Assembly: GCA_028023455.1 (NCBI GenBank)
Contig: JAQFVV010006270.1
Coordinates: 4,924,834-4,988,833 of the forward strand
Direction: 5' to 3'
Origin: Epiperipatus broadwayi
Lineage: Eukaryota; Onychophora; Udeonychophora; Euonychophora; Peripatidae
DNA length: 64,000 bases
The notes below the pieces were generated by a model. The model was not told where the DNA came from, did not search any database, and saw nothing but the letters and a program-made list of their open reading frames with translations. A program made the position numbers and the translations under genes. The stretch's first letter is position 1. The number at the start of each line of letters is the position of its first letter. Positions 1 through 11,465 of this stretch are shown in pieces.

Positions 1-146
1 AACAATAGCTAACTGAACAGTGCTTTCAACTTAGAAGGTCATATTCATAACACTTAAATTTGTCCATTGAGATTAATTAAGAGAAAAGCACAAAATTTGA
101 TAACTGATAATTAATATGTAAATTTGTTGATTTACCTATTCCATTT

Positions 147-434
147 TCAGGATAAAGTGACACCCAAGTCTTTTTTGTTTATTGCATAGGTGTTGTTAGC
201 AATTAACCATGTTCCTTTAAATTTTCTTTTCAGATCATTGCATCCTGCACACACTACTTTAATATTATGTGGATTGCAGCTATGGCCAGATTCCATTTCA
301 TACTCCAGAAAGGCAGACTTCACATACGGATCTTTCTTTGTATGTTTGTAAATATGCTTATGTTGCATGAGTCTGGTAATGCTGTTAGCATGCCATTACC
401 CATAATAGATTGCTCTATAAGCAGGCAACCTGTT
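147..434 (-). pseudogene. Penelope-like GIY-YIG endonuclease remnant
   Basis: Seen on the minus strand: AIYYG, then one in-frame TAA, then HANSITRLMQH, and downstream SAFLEYEMESGH, NIKVV and a terminal DLGVTLS before a stop. GIY-YIG nucleases of Penelope-like elements (PLEs) follow this order: a YIG block, an Arg about ten residues later (here in TRLMQH), a conserved E-x2-ETGH-like block and a C-terminal LS. The GIY half is missing, displaced by a G-rich tract near 450. It shares AIYYG-x-T/H-x-AN and QH spacing with the remnant at 22271, so both probably come from one family. The TAA and the truncation make it inactive. PLE assignment is by motif only; no reverse transcriptase is visible here. 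Confidence 0.65.
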
Positions 435-1379
435 ATTTAGGAGTTTAAGTTGGGGGGGGGGCTGTTATTATTTTCTGCATTGTAGTAAATTGCATTAAAG
501 AGCAAATAATATGAAATCAAAATGGATCAAGCAAAAAAATTTATAAAATAATGAAACTGAGATTTCATTCATTTATTTATTTACCTTAATTGGAAACCAA
601 GATTTATCAATCTTATTACTGTAACACTGAGTTCCTATAATATCATAATTGCTCAGATAAAATGCACAATTCACAGTTGTAATGTGGATAAAGCAATTGT
701 AAGTGAATAAGATTTTTGAATTGTTTGACTGAGGGGGGGGGGGGATTCATAAAAAGCAATAAATATTTAATTGGTTTATTACGTGGGAATTTTTCTAAAT
801 TTGAACGTCAGAAGTGACAAAGCTGAAACCTGAATTTCATTAACCTTGACTTCTAATATCTGTCGTTCTATCATTTGCATTAGAACATGTAGGACATGGT
901 CCTGATTATGTGATTTAATAAGTGAATATGAAATTAAATAGGTTCTACTTTAGTCTAAAAATGTTAAAGATAGTGCAATGACCTCATAAATATGGTTATT
1001 TAAAAAATGCCTCATCAAATCTACGTCTTTTTTTCAGTGTCATAATAAATAATCAAATGATTAATGGCTTGGGAGGTCATGTGACACTTGAACAGCATGT
1101 TAATAAATGTCTCTTACCAAATCTAAACCTTTTTATTCAATATCATAATAAATAAAAGATTAATTGCTTGGTAGGTCATGTGATGTCTGAACACCAAAAG
1201 TGTCAACAGCTTCAATTTGGGTATTTTTAATTGTCAAATCCATGTCTCTATTACTTGTACTAAGTTGCCAACATTATCTTTTATTATGCAAGTAATTAAT
1301 TACTAAAATAATGTTAAAAATCCATGTTTTATTAAGCAAATAATCTTGCAATTTGATATAGTCAATATTTAAGATTGCG
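435..1379. other. AT-rich spacer with a diverged tandem duplication
   Basis: No gene seen. Two diverged copies of a ~110-bp unit lie at about 1010-1105 and 1115-1195; both contain CATAATAAATAA followed by GGTCATGTGA. Related words recur near 21405-21450 and 47130, so this may be an old interspersed repeat. G-homopolymers occur near 452-461 and 733-744. Confidence 0.4.
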
Positions 1380-1596
1380 TATTAAACCACTAAACATCAC
1401 ATGATCCTAAGATCTAAGTGCAGTGCTCTCAGTTCCAAGACTCCTTACTGATGAAGGCCTCAAGCCAGAAACTGATCTGGGGATATTGGACGAGTAGACA
1501 CTAGATAGGGATTTTATACACAAGCCTTCTGGTATACTATGATTACTCTGGCTTGCATTGAGTGTCACTACTATATGGAGAGTTTAGCCTGTTTTA
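1380..1596 (+). mobile_element. HH-family element, short copy
   Basis: A short copy of the hammerhead-bearing family, ribozyme sense on plus. It starts with ATTAAACCACTAAACATCAC, jumps by internal deletion to the CTAAGATCTAAGTG segment, passes through the ribozyme and ends GAGAGTTTAGCCTGTTTTA. It is bracketed by a 13-bp TSD with one mismatch, ATTTAAGATTGCG (1367-1379) and ATTTAAGATTGTG (1597-1609). No coding capacity. The TSD shows a discrete retrotransposition-like insertion. Confidence 0.75.
1435..1489 (+). ncRNA. Hammerhead-like ribozyme motif (HH family)
   Basis: CCAA (1435-1438) pairs with TTGG (1486-1489); TCCTTA (1442-1447) pairs with TGGGGA (1478-1483) through Watson-Crick and G-U pairs; CTGATGA (1448-1454) is the core; GGC and GCC close a small stem II; GAA follows at 1468-1470. 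The cleavage triplet reads ATC instead of the family GTC, and stem III loses one pair, so this copy is probably inactive. The C-to-T change in stem I keeps pairing as U-G. Confidence 0.5.
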
Positions 1597-1609
1597 ATTT
1601 AAGATTGTG

Positions 1610-2091
1610 CTTTGTTTGTTTTTTTTTGCTTGTATCAAACATGATTTCTGTAATTTGGTTAAAAATTAATCTATTATAAAACAGTCATTGACGTGATTAA
1701 TTGCATATCATATAGTTATTTCTGAATATAAATTGAATTCTCTATGTGAAAACAGATTAAGATAATTAATTATACAATAGGATATTGTGACCATGTGATA
1801 ACACTCAGTAATCATAAGTTGTAATTGGCCATTCCCTTAAAATATTTTATTCTTAGCATTTTAGAATTTAGAGCTCATAAATTATATTATTACATCAATT
1901 GTGATAATTAGTGTCTGTCAAAGTATCGGTATTTATATGCATATGGTTATTTCACTAATGGTTTCAAAAAATTCAAATAAACCTTTTTACAGCATTTTAA
2001 TTTGATGATCACTTAATTTTTTAATATCTATAAATCATATTACAATCATATTCTGCACAAGAATAGAACAAAAGGATTTATTCAATAATAC
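1610..2091. other. AT-rich spacer
   Basis: No gene, RNA or element recognised. Confidence 0.5.
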
Positions 2092-2104
2092 ATTTTAGGA
2101 AGAG

Positions 2105-2744
2105 CCAATAAACATCACATGATCACCATTTCTTATGCTTGCTCATAACTGTTATTAAAACAGACAAAACTCTCTATACGTATTGCCACTCAGTGCAAGC
2201 CAGAGTAATCAATGGATGCCAGAAGGCTTGTGCATAAAATCCCCATCTAGTGCCTACTCATCCAATATCCCTAGACTAGTTTCTGGTTTGTGGTCTTCAT
2301 CAGTGAGGAGCCTTGGATCTGAGAGCACTGCACCTAGATCTTAGGATCTAATGCAATCCTCCAGCAGCTACCTTTTATCTCTACTTAATTACAAAACTAT
2401 GAGTTTTAAATTGAAAACACTATAATATTTTCAATCCAAGCTCAGTAGTTTATATAGTTATATAGGTCAGAACTCAGTTCAGTACCTATACAATTTGGTG
2501 TCTTTGGTTTTTTAATAACCATAGTCACCACTATTCTATTAGGCAGGATTGGTTTTAAGCCAATCAACATCACATGATCATTTCTTATGCTTGCTCATAA
2601 CTGTTATTAAAACTGGCAAAACTCTCTATATGTATTGCTACTCAGTGCAAGCCAGAGTAATCAATGGATGCCAAAACTTGGCATCCATTGATTATTCTGG
2701 TTTGCACTGAGTGGCAGTACATATAGAGAGTTTTGCTTGTTTTA
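2105..2744 (-). mobile_element. HH-family element with terminal hairpin
   Basis: One complete unit (ribozyme on minus) followed by a partial second unit that folds back on itself. The fold runs from 2570 to 2744 and is nearly palindromic around GATGCC/GGCATC near 2670. The insertion has a perfect 13-bp TSD, ATTTTAGGAAGAG, at 2092-2104 and 2745-2757. Unit-plus-foldback inside one TSD means the hairpin was present when the element inserted. No ORF. Such structures are expected from template switching during reverse transcription of a multimeric RNA, which is an inference. Confidence 0.8.
2262..2316 (-). ncRNA. Hammerhead-like ribozyme motif (HH family)
   Basis: On the minus strand the order is CCAA, GGC, TCCTCA, CTGATGA, stem II region, GAA, AC-TA-GT, C, TAGGGA, TA, TTGG. 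One stem I base differs from consensus (TAGGGA for TGGGGA) and breaks a pair, and stem II reads GAC/ACC, which pairs poorly. Likely a decayed copy of the same ribozyme. Confidence 0.45.
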
Positions 2745-2757
2745 ATTTTAGGAAGAG

Positions 2758-5700
2758 AGAATAGACAATTATTATTCAATAAAATGTTTTAGAAAGAGAG
2801 AATAAAAAAAAGAACATTTATAAACAATAACGTGAATGATTACATAAACAAACACAAATACAAAATAGTATATATAATAAACCATTAGCTCACCACCAGT
2901 CTCATATTAGCTTATAATATCTTAGTGATGACAATTTATTTTCAATCTAAAATATTTAAGACTATTCAATAATATTTTGTATTCTTTCAAAAATGTTCAG
3001 ATTATACAATGAGAGTTCATTACAGACATGACTTCAGACATATTCCAAATTATATTGGAACTGTTGTGGGTTTAAAAATCTAAACCAAAGGTAAATCAGG
3101 AGCTCACCTCTTAGACATGTAATATCTTACTTCCATAATGAAGGTTGGGTCATATTTCAATTGCATGTTTTACAGTTCATCATTCAACTGAACAGACCCT
3201 TTAAATGAAGTAAACAATTTAAATTATAAAAATTTATACTTTTTTATTTGGAAAAAAAAAGGGAAGAGGGGGTAGCTTCAATAGATATATGTAGCAGTGC
3301 ATAAAAATCTAATTTTTTCTTCTTTAAAGAAAACCGAACTATATCTGTCGTTTATGTATATACTTACATGCAAAAACGTAATCTGAAGTGCTTCATAAAA
3401 AATCATAAGCTCAAAGATGCTGTCCTTATTTCTTTGAATTAGTATATTTCTGGAGATTATTCTGAGATTGTATAAACCGGAAGTGGTCTGTCAATTTGGC
3501 TCACCAATAGTCAATGTTGTTAAATCCATTTACCAAGTTCCTGCTCTTTTTTTAACCACATCTTCCTTTAATTTCTGTAGGAACTAAAGTTTTATATAAA
3601 CGTTATTTGGGAGACTTTTAAAAATGCTACAGAAACTATTTGTTGACTCTCCTAGTTTGTCAAGCAATAATTTTCAATATTTTTTTGAGAATCCAAAGAG
3701 TTATTATATCATCACTTGTTCTTCTCAAAGATCCATTACTTGATTTAGCATGTACGTATCCTATTCCCTCAAACTGTGCAACAAGTCTGCTAATTCACTT
3801 TAAGTCATTGGCTCATTGCTTGGCATAATCTGTTTAATTTCACATCAGCTTTTAAATTTTTATTTTCTATAAGAAAAATTACCTGGATTCGTTTTTCCTT
3901 GCTCAAATACATTATGATATGTAAAAAATATGTATTAACTCTATAATTCTGGAATTAAAAGATATGTATATATTATAACAGAAATTTTTGAATGCTTCAA
4001 ATGTAACAGAACATGATGTGTGCAAAAATAAATATTTTTGCTATGGTTAATATACATTTGAATAAAAATGATTAAATTCAAATATATATATATAATAATA
4101 TTATCCAAACATCTGTGAAGATGATGTATAACCTAGCATCAAAGATTAAACTAAGTACAATTACTCTCAAGAATATTTTAATTTGTTTTTCTAACTTCAA
4201 TAAATAAAAAAATGAAACTTTAAGGCACTAAATCTTCCAAATATAAAGTTTACTTTTGGAAAACTTATTAATGTCTGATTATCATAATTTATAAATTATT
4301 ACCATTATCCCTTCATGTCCCCCAGAAGATTGCAAGATTTTTGGGTTTGTGGATATGAATAGAATAATGGATGTCATTAGTGTAATGCTTGGAGTGAATT
4401 TGACAAGCAAACACAAACTAAATTGACTAATAATAATAATAATTTAACATTAACAAGAAATATATAAAATTGTTGTTTATATATTTTGCAACTATTATTA
4501 AGTATAACAAGTATAATGCATAAAATAATAAAAATAATATATTTTAAACTTAAGGTCTTATGGTAATTATATTGAAAAGATCTTACCAAGTGTAAAATTT
4601 GACAAGTTCATGATATGGTTTTCTCTTTTACTCTATATATGAATAACTCATAAGAATGATAATTGTTCTCCTTGGGTATTGGTAACATTAGATAAGGTAT
4701 TCAGTAGGTGTTGATAGGTCTTATGGCCCAGTCCATTCCTCTTCTCACAGCATGATTAAAGCAGGCAATGGCTGATTCTAAAAAAATCTTCGGGTTGGAT
4801 CTGATTTGCCTCACTCTGGGTGTTTTGACTGGTGTGGTTATTGATTTTCTAGCCACATATATTAGATAGTCTCTTTATGTGATGGATTTTAATACTGAAA
4901 AATAATTGATACAGCAAACCAAATTATATTCGAAAGCTATTTTAACCAGCGGTTTCTCTTCTCTTCGTGGGATCACTGCTTCTTGAGTTAAGGCTGGAAA
5001 TAAACTAGACTATTCTTGTTGTTTATTTCTGACCTATTTATATTCCACTTGTGGTTGATTTTGACATTAGAGTATTTTTTAAAAGATCTGGCTTGCAATT
5101 CATTTGTGGTTTGTTAAAATAATTAGAATTTTATCTGAATTAATAATTTAAACTGTAAATTGGCTTTAATATAGAACAACAGAAATTGTCATTAACAAAA
5201 AGTTTCAATCTTTTTGAGTATCAGTGATTGATTTATTATTATATACTAAACTAAAAATCAGAAAAAGTGGCCATTTTTTGTCTAACTAACCAATTGGAAT
5301 TGATATTAAAAAAGATGAACATTATTTGCAAATTAATTTAAATGATTTTCTGCCTTGTAAATTATCATAGCAGCATTTTGGGATTTGTTTGTTCTGTGAG
5401 TAGGTTCATATTATCAACGTTACATATTTGATAAGCTGTAAGTTATTTGTAGTCTCATTAAAACAAAGAGTAAGCTTATGGTTAAGACCTGTAGAGGTCC
5501 CTACCTTCGTATTTTCAAGTAAATATTACTTATGTAATGTGCATTAAATAAATTTATAATTATAAAATTGTTAGAATATATATATGGATTGTCAATTAGT
5601 TAGTAATTGATAGTTTTTTGGCAACATCAAAGATTAAAAGTTATCTCTGTTTACATGGATATAATCTTCTCATTTCTATTTTTTATTATAATAACAATCC

Positions 5701-7270
5701 CTGAAAATATTTAATTCAATATATATATATAATCAATTATGAAAAAAGGTAATACATTTTAATAGTGTCTATTATAAAACATTTTGTTTTAAAATTGTTT
5801 GCACAAATTAATGTGATTTTACTGCTCTTTAAAGAGGCTAAATTATTGGTTCCTGATTAGCTGAAATATTAATAACTAAAACTGGTAAATTATTAAATGT
5901 TTTTAAGATTAAAAATAATGACCAAATTAATTAAAAATGATAGAATAAAACTTCTTAACCAATTGTAATTAGAAATCAACACTTACAGAAAGAAAATAGT
6001 GAATATTATGAAGGATTGTAATCAACAAAGTAATCATAATGAAGCGTTGTTGCAGTGATCAATAATTTTTAAACAACCTCAAGTCAGCTAAAATAACTAT
6101 CAAAGCAAAAAATATAGATTAAGATACATTTTTAAAAATAATATAAAGTCCGGAATAATCTACAGTATATACTGATTCTTATAGAAATGGTGGTTTGTTT
6201 AACCATTAGAACTAAATGGTAGCTGACTAAAACAATGCTTTCACACACAAATAAGTCTTTATACTTTACTCAACCAATGGAAAAAGTCTATGACAGAAAT
6301 TTTCGAAAAGAAACTTTATTATTTAGACTATGAAATTTAGTGATAAAACAGTTATGTTGGAATGCAATATTATAGGATCATTAAGATATAATCATTTCTC
6401 TGCATGTGACATACATTATATCTGTATATTATTGAAAATGTGGAGAAGTATAAGATTTATCCAAGTGTAAACATCATTTGCAGATAATATTTTTATTCCC
6501 TAATTCAAAATATCATTTTTTCCAATTTAATATGTTATCATGGAACAATATTGTTTTGAGAAACTTAAATACCCACCTACACCAATCTCTCTCATAATCT
6601 GATTTAAAGTTTTAACCAACTATGGGCCAGTTTTGATTAATGATTTAGAGATTGATAGCATCCTCTATATATCTTAGAATGATATATTTTTCATGAAGTA
6701 TATCCAAATAATTTTCATAAATTTACTGCCTTTAACCAGGAGTTCATCAACCTAAAATATGATTTCTACATTTGTTCACATGTTAATGCATGTTTTTTGC
6801 AGGGTTAGCAAGATTGGACTTGCCAATAACTCAAGATATAATTTCATCGCCTAACACTGACAAGTCAAAATATTATTTCTTGGGTTTCCAACCAAAACCC
6901 TAAAATTAAAACATCATAGTAGATAAGATAGAATTCTTAAGATTTCAAATTTCCTTTCTCAGTTTCAACAATAAAACTGGCTGAATCTTATCTTTCTAGA
7001 TGTAGTCAGAGTCCAATCAATTGGTTCAGGACATCCTATGATTATTGTACTTATCTTCTTCATAAATGGAATTTAACAGCCACTGATCTATGTAAATATG
7101 GACAGGCACAAACTGTGAACAATATAATTAATGATTATCCAATATATGACTACTGTGTCAGAATTGAATTTACAATAAATCTATCTCCTGTCTGAAATCT
7201 CTACAGATTTTTCTATATTTTATTAACTGTTAATAATTAAGCTCTTGGGGGGGAGAACCATATAATAATA
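2758..7270. other. Long AT-rich spacer
   Basis: No supported gene in about 4.5 kb. Short open frames exist but have low-complexity AT-driven composition and no family motifs. A slightly GC-richer patch at 4715-4860 was read on both strands and matches nothing I know. Small TA tracts occur near 4083 and 5720. Confidence 0.45.
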
Positions 7271-7280
7271 ATGCTACTTA

Positions 7281-7478
7281 AGTTTTAGACTTGTTGCCCA
7301 TGTTTGCGATGGTAGAATGCTGTACCTTTCTCCGAGTGTGTGAAGGAGGGTATTTACACCAGCAGAACGCCATATTAAAAAAACACAATTACAGCGTTTT
7401 GCCATCACAAACACCTCCCCTCCTCATGGAGAAATGTACGTAGAATGCCGTAGTGGCAGGCACAACAGGTCTAAAACG
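7281..7478. mobile_element. Palindromic MITE
   Basis: Terminal inverted repeats start AGTTTTAGAC at 7281 and end GTCTAAAACG at 7478. Complementarity continues inward for most of the ~198 bp (for example GTAGAATGC on both arms and CTTTCTCCGAG against CTCATGGAGAAA), with dinucleotide TA outside both ends. A small foldback DNA transposon with TA duplication, Tc1/mariner-like, is the simplest reading. It encodes nothing. The superfamily is uncertain. Confidence 0.6.
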
Positions 7479-7489
7479 TAAATACCACA

Positions 7490-8137
7490 ATAACTATTCT
7501 ATATCAAGTATATACAGTTCTTGACAATAATTCACCTTACGTCATTAACAAAGTTACCGTATATTTTCGTTATTTTAACAATTCTTGTATATGTTTGCAA
7601 GCAAATGTATTTTTGTAGGAAAAATTTAAAAAAATAAATTTTTTTTTAAAAATATCTATAATTAACTTGTAATTTCAGTTAATTAAATTTTATTTTAAAA
7701 AAAGTAATAATATGTTATTTTTTTAATTTTTTAAAAAAAAAAACCCAATCATTCGTGCTTAGCAAATTATCAATAATAATCCAAAAATGAATTGAGAACA
7801 CTTGCAAAAAATATATATATTTTTTTTAATCTGGCAACATTTTATTGTTATCTAAAGATATTTTATTGTTTAAATTTATAATTCATCATATTTAAGATTT
7901 TATCTTTTTAAAACAAAAAAAAAAAAAGACGGGAAATCATTGCGTTACTATCTATTTTACAACTTATAATAAATCTAACCGTTAAAAAATAATCCAAATA
8001 TGAATTATTATTTTTAGTTATAAAATAGAGCTGTTTAAAGGTAAAAAAACAATCATTATCTATATAGAGAGAGTCTTAATTCAAGCCCAAAATAATCAAA
8101 TTATGAAAGCAAAAAAAGAGAAAAAAGTACAGCTATT
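7490..8137. other. AT-rich low-complexity spacer
   Basis: Long A and T homopolymers; no gene recognised until the Penelope frame begins near 8138. Confidence 0.5.
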
Positions 8138-8538
8138 AGAGTCCGTATTCCTTATATAAAAGTAATTACAGACAATATTGGTCATACTTTAAAATGCTAT
8201 AATATACAAATAACTGATACTAGTAATCAAAAAAATGATGACATTCTGTCCAAGCCCAAAAACCCAAACCCTCTTGAGGTCCATGGGGTTTATAAAATTT
8301 CATGTAGTGTTTGTGTAGATTCCGATGTGGGTATGAGAAATCATCCTATCAGGGCTCAAAGAAATGAATATGCTAATATAGTTAAACAACACTCATCATC
8401 AGCATTACACTTCATGCTATGGATTCAGGCCACAGCATTGATTTCCCTGACACCAGGATTCTATCCAGATGTAACATTCCCCATCAATGTAAGATAAGAG
8501 AAGCCATTGGGATCCTTAAGAAATTAGATTTAACAATG
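8138..8538 (+). pseudogene. Penelope-like element, linker and GIY-YIG domain
   Basis: Plus-strand frame: RVRIPYIKVITDNIG, then SKPKNPNPLEVH, then GVYKISCSVC (the GIY block with its Cys pair), then after one frameshift SGHSIDFPDTRILSR and IREAIGILKK. The order RIPYIKG-like linker, GVYKIPC, x-TGH-x-IDF-x-DT, REAIEI is the characteristic C-terminal half of PLE proteins. The YIG block is degraded (DVG) and the frame shifts around 8410-8420, so it is inactive. The frame runs into the HH-family insertion at 8551 and seems to resume after it. This is a different PLE lineage from the remnants at 147 and 22271, which have a YYG block. Confidence 0.8.
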
Positions 8539-8711
8539 AATGTGATGGTATTAAACCACTAAACATCACATGATCACCATTTCTTATGCTTTCTCATAAC
8601 TTATTAAAATGGGCGAAAGTCTCCATGCAGTAGTGTCACTCAGTGCAAGCCAGAGTAATCAATAGATGCCAGAAGGCTTGTGCATAAAATCTATATCTAG
8701 TGCCTACTCAC

Positions 8712-8766
8712 CCAATATCCCCAGACTAGTTTCTAGCTTGTGGCTTTCATCAGTGAGGAGACTTGG
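8712..8766 (-). ncRNA. Hammerhead-like ribozyme motif (HH family)
   Basis: Minus strand: CCAA..TTGG outer helix, TCCTCA:TGGGGA inner stem I, CTGATGA, stem II AGC:GCT with CACAA loop, GAA, AC-TA-GT stem III, GTC triplet. Against the GGC:GCC stem II of other copies, the G-C pair has become A-T on both sides: a compensated change. Confidence 0.55.
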
Positions 8767-9212
8767 TTCTGAGATCACTGCACCTAGATCTTAGAAACTA
8801 TTCTGGGAATATTGGGTATGTACTAGATAGGGATTTTATGCACAAGCCTTCTGACATTCATTGATTACTCTGGCTTGCACTGAGTGGCAGTACTCTATGG
8901 AGAGTTTGCCTGTTTTAATAAAAGTTATGAGCAAGTATAAGAAATGGTGATCATGTGATGTTTAGTGGTTTTAATACCAATCCTGCTTAATAAGATAGTG
9001 GTGGCTATGGCTATTAAACAACCAAAGACACCAAAATGTATGAGTACTGACTGAAATCAGACCTATATGACTACATAAGCTAATGAGCTTAGGTTGAAAA
9101 TATTTTTGTGTTTTCAAATTTTTTTCTCATAGTTTTGTAGTTAAGTAGAGATAAAAGATGGCTGCTGGAGGGTTGCATTAGATTCTAAGATCTAGGTGCA
9201 GTGCTCTCAGAT

Positions 9213-9267
9213 CCAAGGCTTCTCACTGATGAAAGCCATAAGCTAGAAACTAGTCTGGGAATATTGG
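9213..9267 (+). ncRNA. Hammerhead-like ribozyme motif, best covariation
   Basis: CCAA (9213-9216) pairs with TTGG (9264-9267). Stem I is TTCTCA (9220-9225) with TGGGAA (9256-9261); other copies have TCCTCA with TGGGGA, so one C-G pair became T-A with both partners changed. Core CTGATGA is 9226-9232, stem II is AGC:GCT with a CATAA loop, GAA is 9246-9248, stem III is AC/GT with a TA loop, and predicted cleavage is after C9255 of the GTC triplet. Stem I has an asymmetric internal loop (GGC/TA) that could dock with loop II, as in natural type I hammerheads. Caveat: A-A at the base of stem II. Confidence 0.6.
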
Positions 9268-9386
9268 ATGAGTAGGCACTAGATAGGGATTTTATGCACA
9301 AGCCTCCTGGCATCCATTGATTACTCTGGCTTGCACTGAGTGGCACTACTGTATGGAAAGTTTTGCCTATTTTAAATGTGATGGTA

Positions 9387-9445
9387 CATGTAAACAATCT
9401 TACTATCTGGAAAAAAATTTTAAACCAATTAATCTGAATAGATGC
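9387..9445 (+). pseudogene. Possible continuation of the Penelope C-terminus
   Basis: Directly after the second TSD copy the translation gives CKQSYYLEKNFKPINLNRC and then a stop. Joining across the HH insertion, the GIY-YIG domain ends and this would be the PLE tail. Too short and too decayed for a firm call. Confidence 0.35.
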
Positions 9446-9449
9446 TGAT

Positions 9450-11465
9450 TTTTTTTTTCTATTACATCACCCCCATCTTTATATTTTTAAAAACATTCTG
9501 TATCGTTTTTTATTGGGGGAACTTTCCATTTTATTATATGTCAATGCTTACAGTGAATCCAGAACTGTTTTTTTTTTTTATAATATTCATTATCTGGTTG
9601 AAGGCCAGTGTGATCCAACCAAAACAATGGTACATTAATATTATAAATCATATCTAGATAAATCTGGATATTATGTCATTTATATAATTTTAATTAGATT
9701 ATATATTAGTTCAGAATGGTAAACACCTTTTTCTTAGTCCAATTTATAATCAATAAATATTGGATGATAGTATTAAATATATCTATATTCTATACATATT
9801 CTCAGATGAAATTCTAGTTTATGACCTTTCTCGGTGAGAATCTGAATCTTATAGCTGTAATATAATTTCCATCTATAAGTCACTTTTTACTGTTTTTTTA
9901 TTATCATGTTACCGATCAAAACTTTGAAAATAACTTAATAATTTGAGTCCAAGTTACATATTTCTGATGGCAATTCATTTATTACATATTTCGTTGCTTT
10001 CAGTTTTATAAAAATTGCAGATATCTTAATTTTTTCACTAGAATTGCTATAAAAAAGCAAAGACTCCAAAATATATAGTCACTGAAATGGTATCAGAATT
10101 ATATAACTATATAATTCAAAGCATTAAATTATATTCAAAACATTAAATTATTTTCGAATTTCAAGCATGTAGCTTGATAATACAAAAAGAATAAAAGGTG
10201 GTTTTTTTTGTATAAAAAGTCGTAAGATCCATATGATCTAGTTGTATGTAATCTAGGTCAAAGCTCCTCATTGATGAAGGTCTTAATGTAGAAACTAGTC
10301 TAAAGATATAAGTAGGATAGTACTATGTATGGACTTATTTAGTACCACCATCAAATATTTACTGATTATAATAACAGCACTGAGGGTGAATAAATAGAAT
10401 TTGCTCCTGAGAAACATTGGGTAAGCTGGGAGTTATGTGATGATGATTAGTTTAAAGCAGCATTAAAATGTCTGAACATATTTTAGAGATGACCTAGGTT
10501 TGCCACAATTTACTAGAGGGAAAATTATAACTAAAGTTTAAAAATATATAGAAAGTTGTATATAAATTAAAGTTGAACATAAGGAACAAGCTTTCAAATA
10601 TGTTGCATAAGAGAATTAATGCAAATGCTATTGATATGTTTCCTCATGATTTAGAACAGATGATATGAAAACAAAAGTATGAAAGCACTCTTTAAATTTC
10701 TATTATTTTTAAACCTTACTATTTTAGCACAAGTTAGTATTTATGTATGCTAATTTTTTTAAAATTTGAATATGCATATATTAAAAAAATAATACAGTGT
10801 AGTATTTAAAAAAATCAATTTAAATACCTATAAATTAATAAGCCTGATTGATATGAGTACTATATTTTTATACTATTTTTTAATCAGTTTTATTTTTAAC
10901 TAAACTAAAAGTCCCCCGCCCCCAAAAAAAGAGTAAAATAAATATAAGAATGCATATATTATTTCCAACATTATAAAGTGTTTTATGATTTTAATCTCGA
11001 TAGCGGTAACCTCGTACTATGTTTACTGTTTTGGGTGTCAGAATGATGCTGTGATTTTACATATTCTCTTTGTTGTTTCAAGGCTATCTATAAACTTATA
11101 TTACCACCACAGTTATACTTAATCACAGCTACAATTTTAAAGTTTATTAATTAAAAAAATCTGAAATTGTCAACATTATGCAGATCTTTCAAATAATTAT
11201 AATAGCCAATTTGCATAACAAACCATAAGACCTGCCTCTTTAGATGTCAATAGAAATGGCAATTTCTGATTGGTGAAGTGTTTTAACCTGAATCCAAATA
11301 AGAGAAAAATTTACATTTCTAAAGTAAAACTTAGAATATTTTATTTACATATTAAACGTTATTAATGCAATATTGCCTTTTAGAAAGATAATTCATAAAC
11401 GTTTGTTACCGTAAGTGAAAGCTATTTTTATTGGGTAAAACATAAGGCCTTTTATTAAAATGATA
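9450..11465. other. AT-rich spacer with a decayed HH copy
   Basis: No gene seen. At about 10195-10335 (plus) a heavily decayed HH-family copy keeps GCTCCTCA, TTGATGA, GTAGAAACTAGTC and an AGTAGG segment, which fixes its identity, but stem I on the 3' side (TAAAGA) no longer pairs. Confidence 0.5.

Larger units (their letters stand above)
8551..9374. mobile_element. HH-family inverted dimer inserted in a PLE
   Basis: A composite: a partial unit with its ribozyme on minus (8551-8785), a reverse-oriented stretch (8790-8970), then a full unit with its ribozyme on plus (to 9374). Ends are TTAAACCACTAAACATC and GTTTTGCCTATTTTA. It is flanked by a perfect 12-bp TSD, AATGTGATGGTA, at 8539-8550 and 9375-9386. 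The target is the Penelope endonuclease frame, which makes the boundaries unambiguous. It carries two ribozyme motifs in opposite orientations. Confidence 0.85.
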
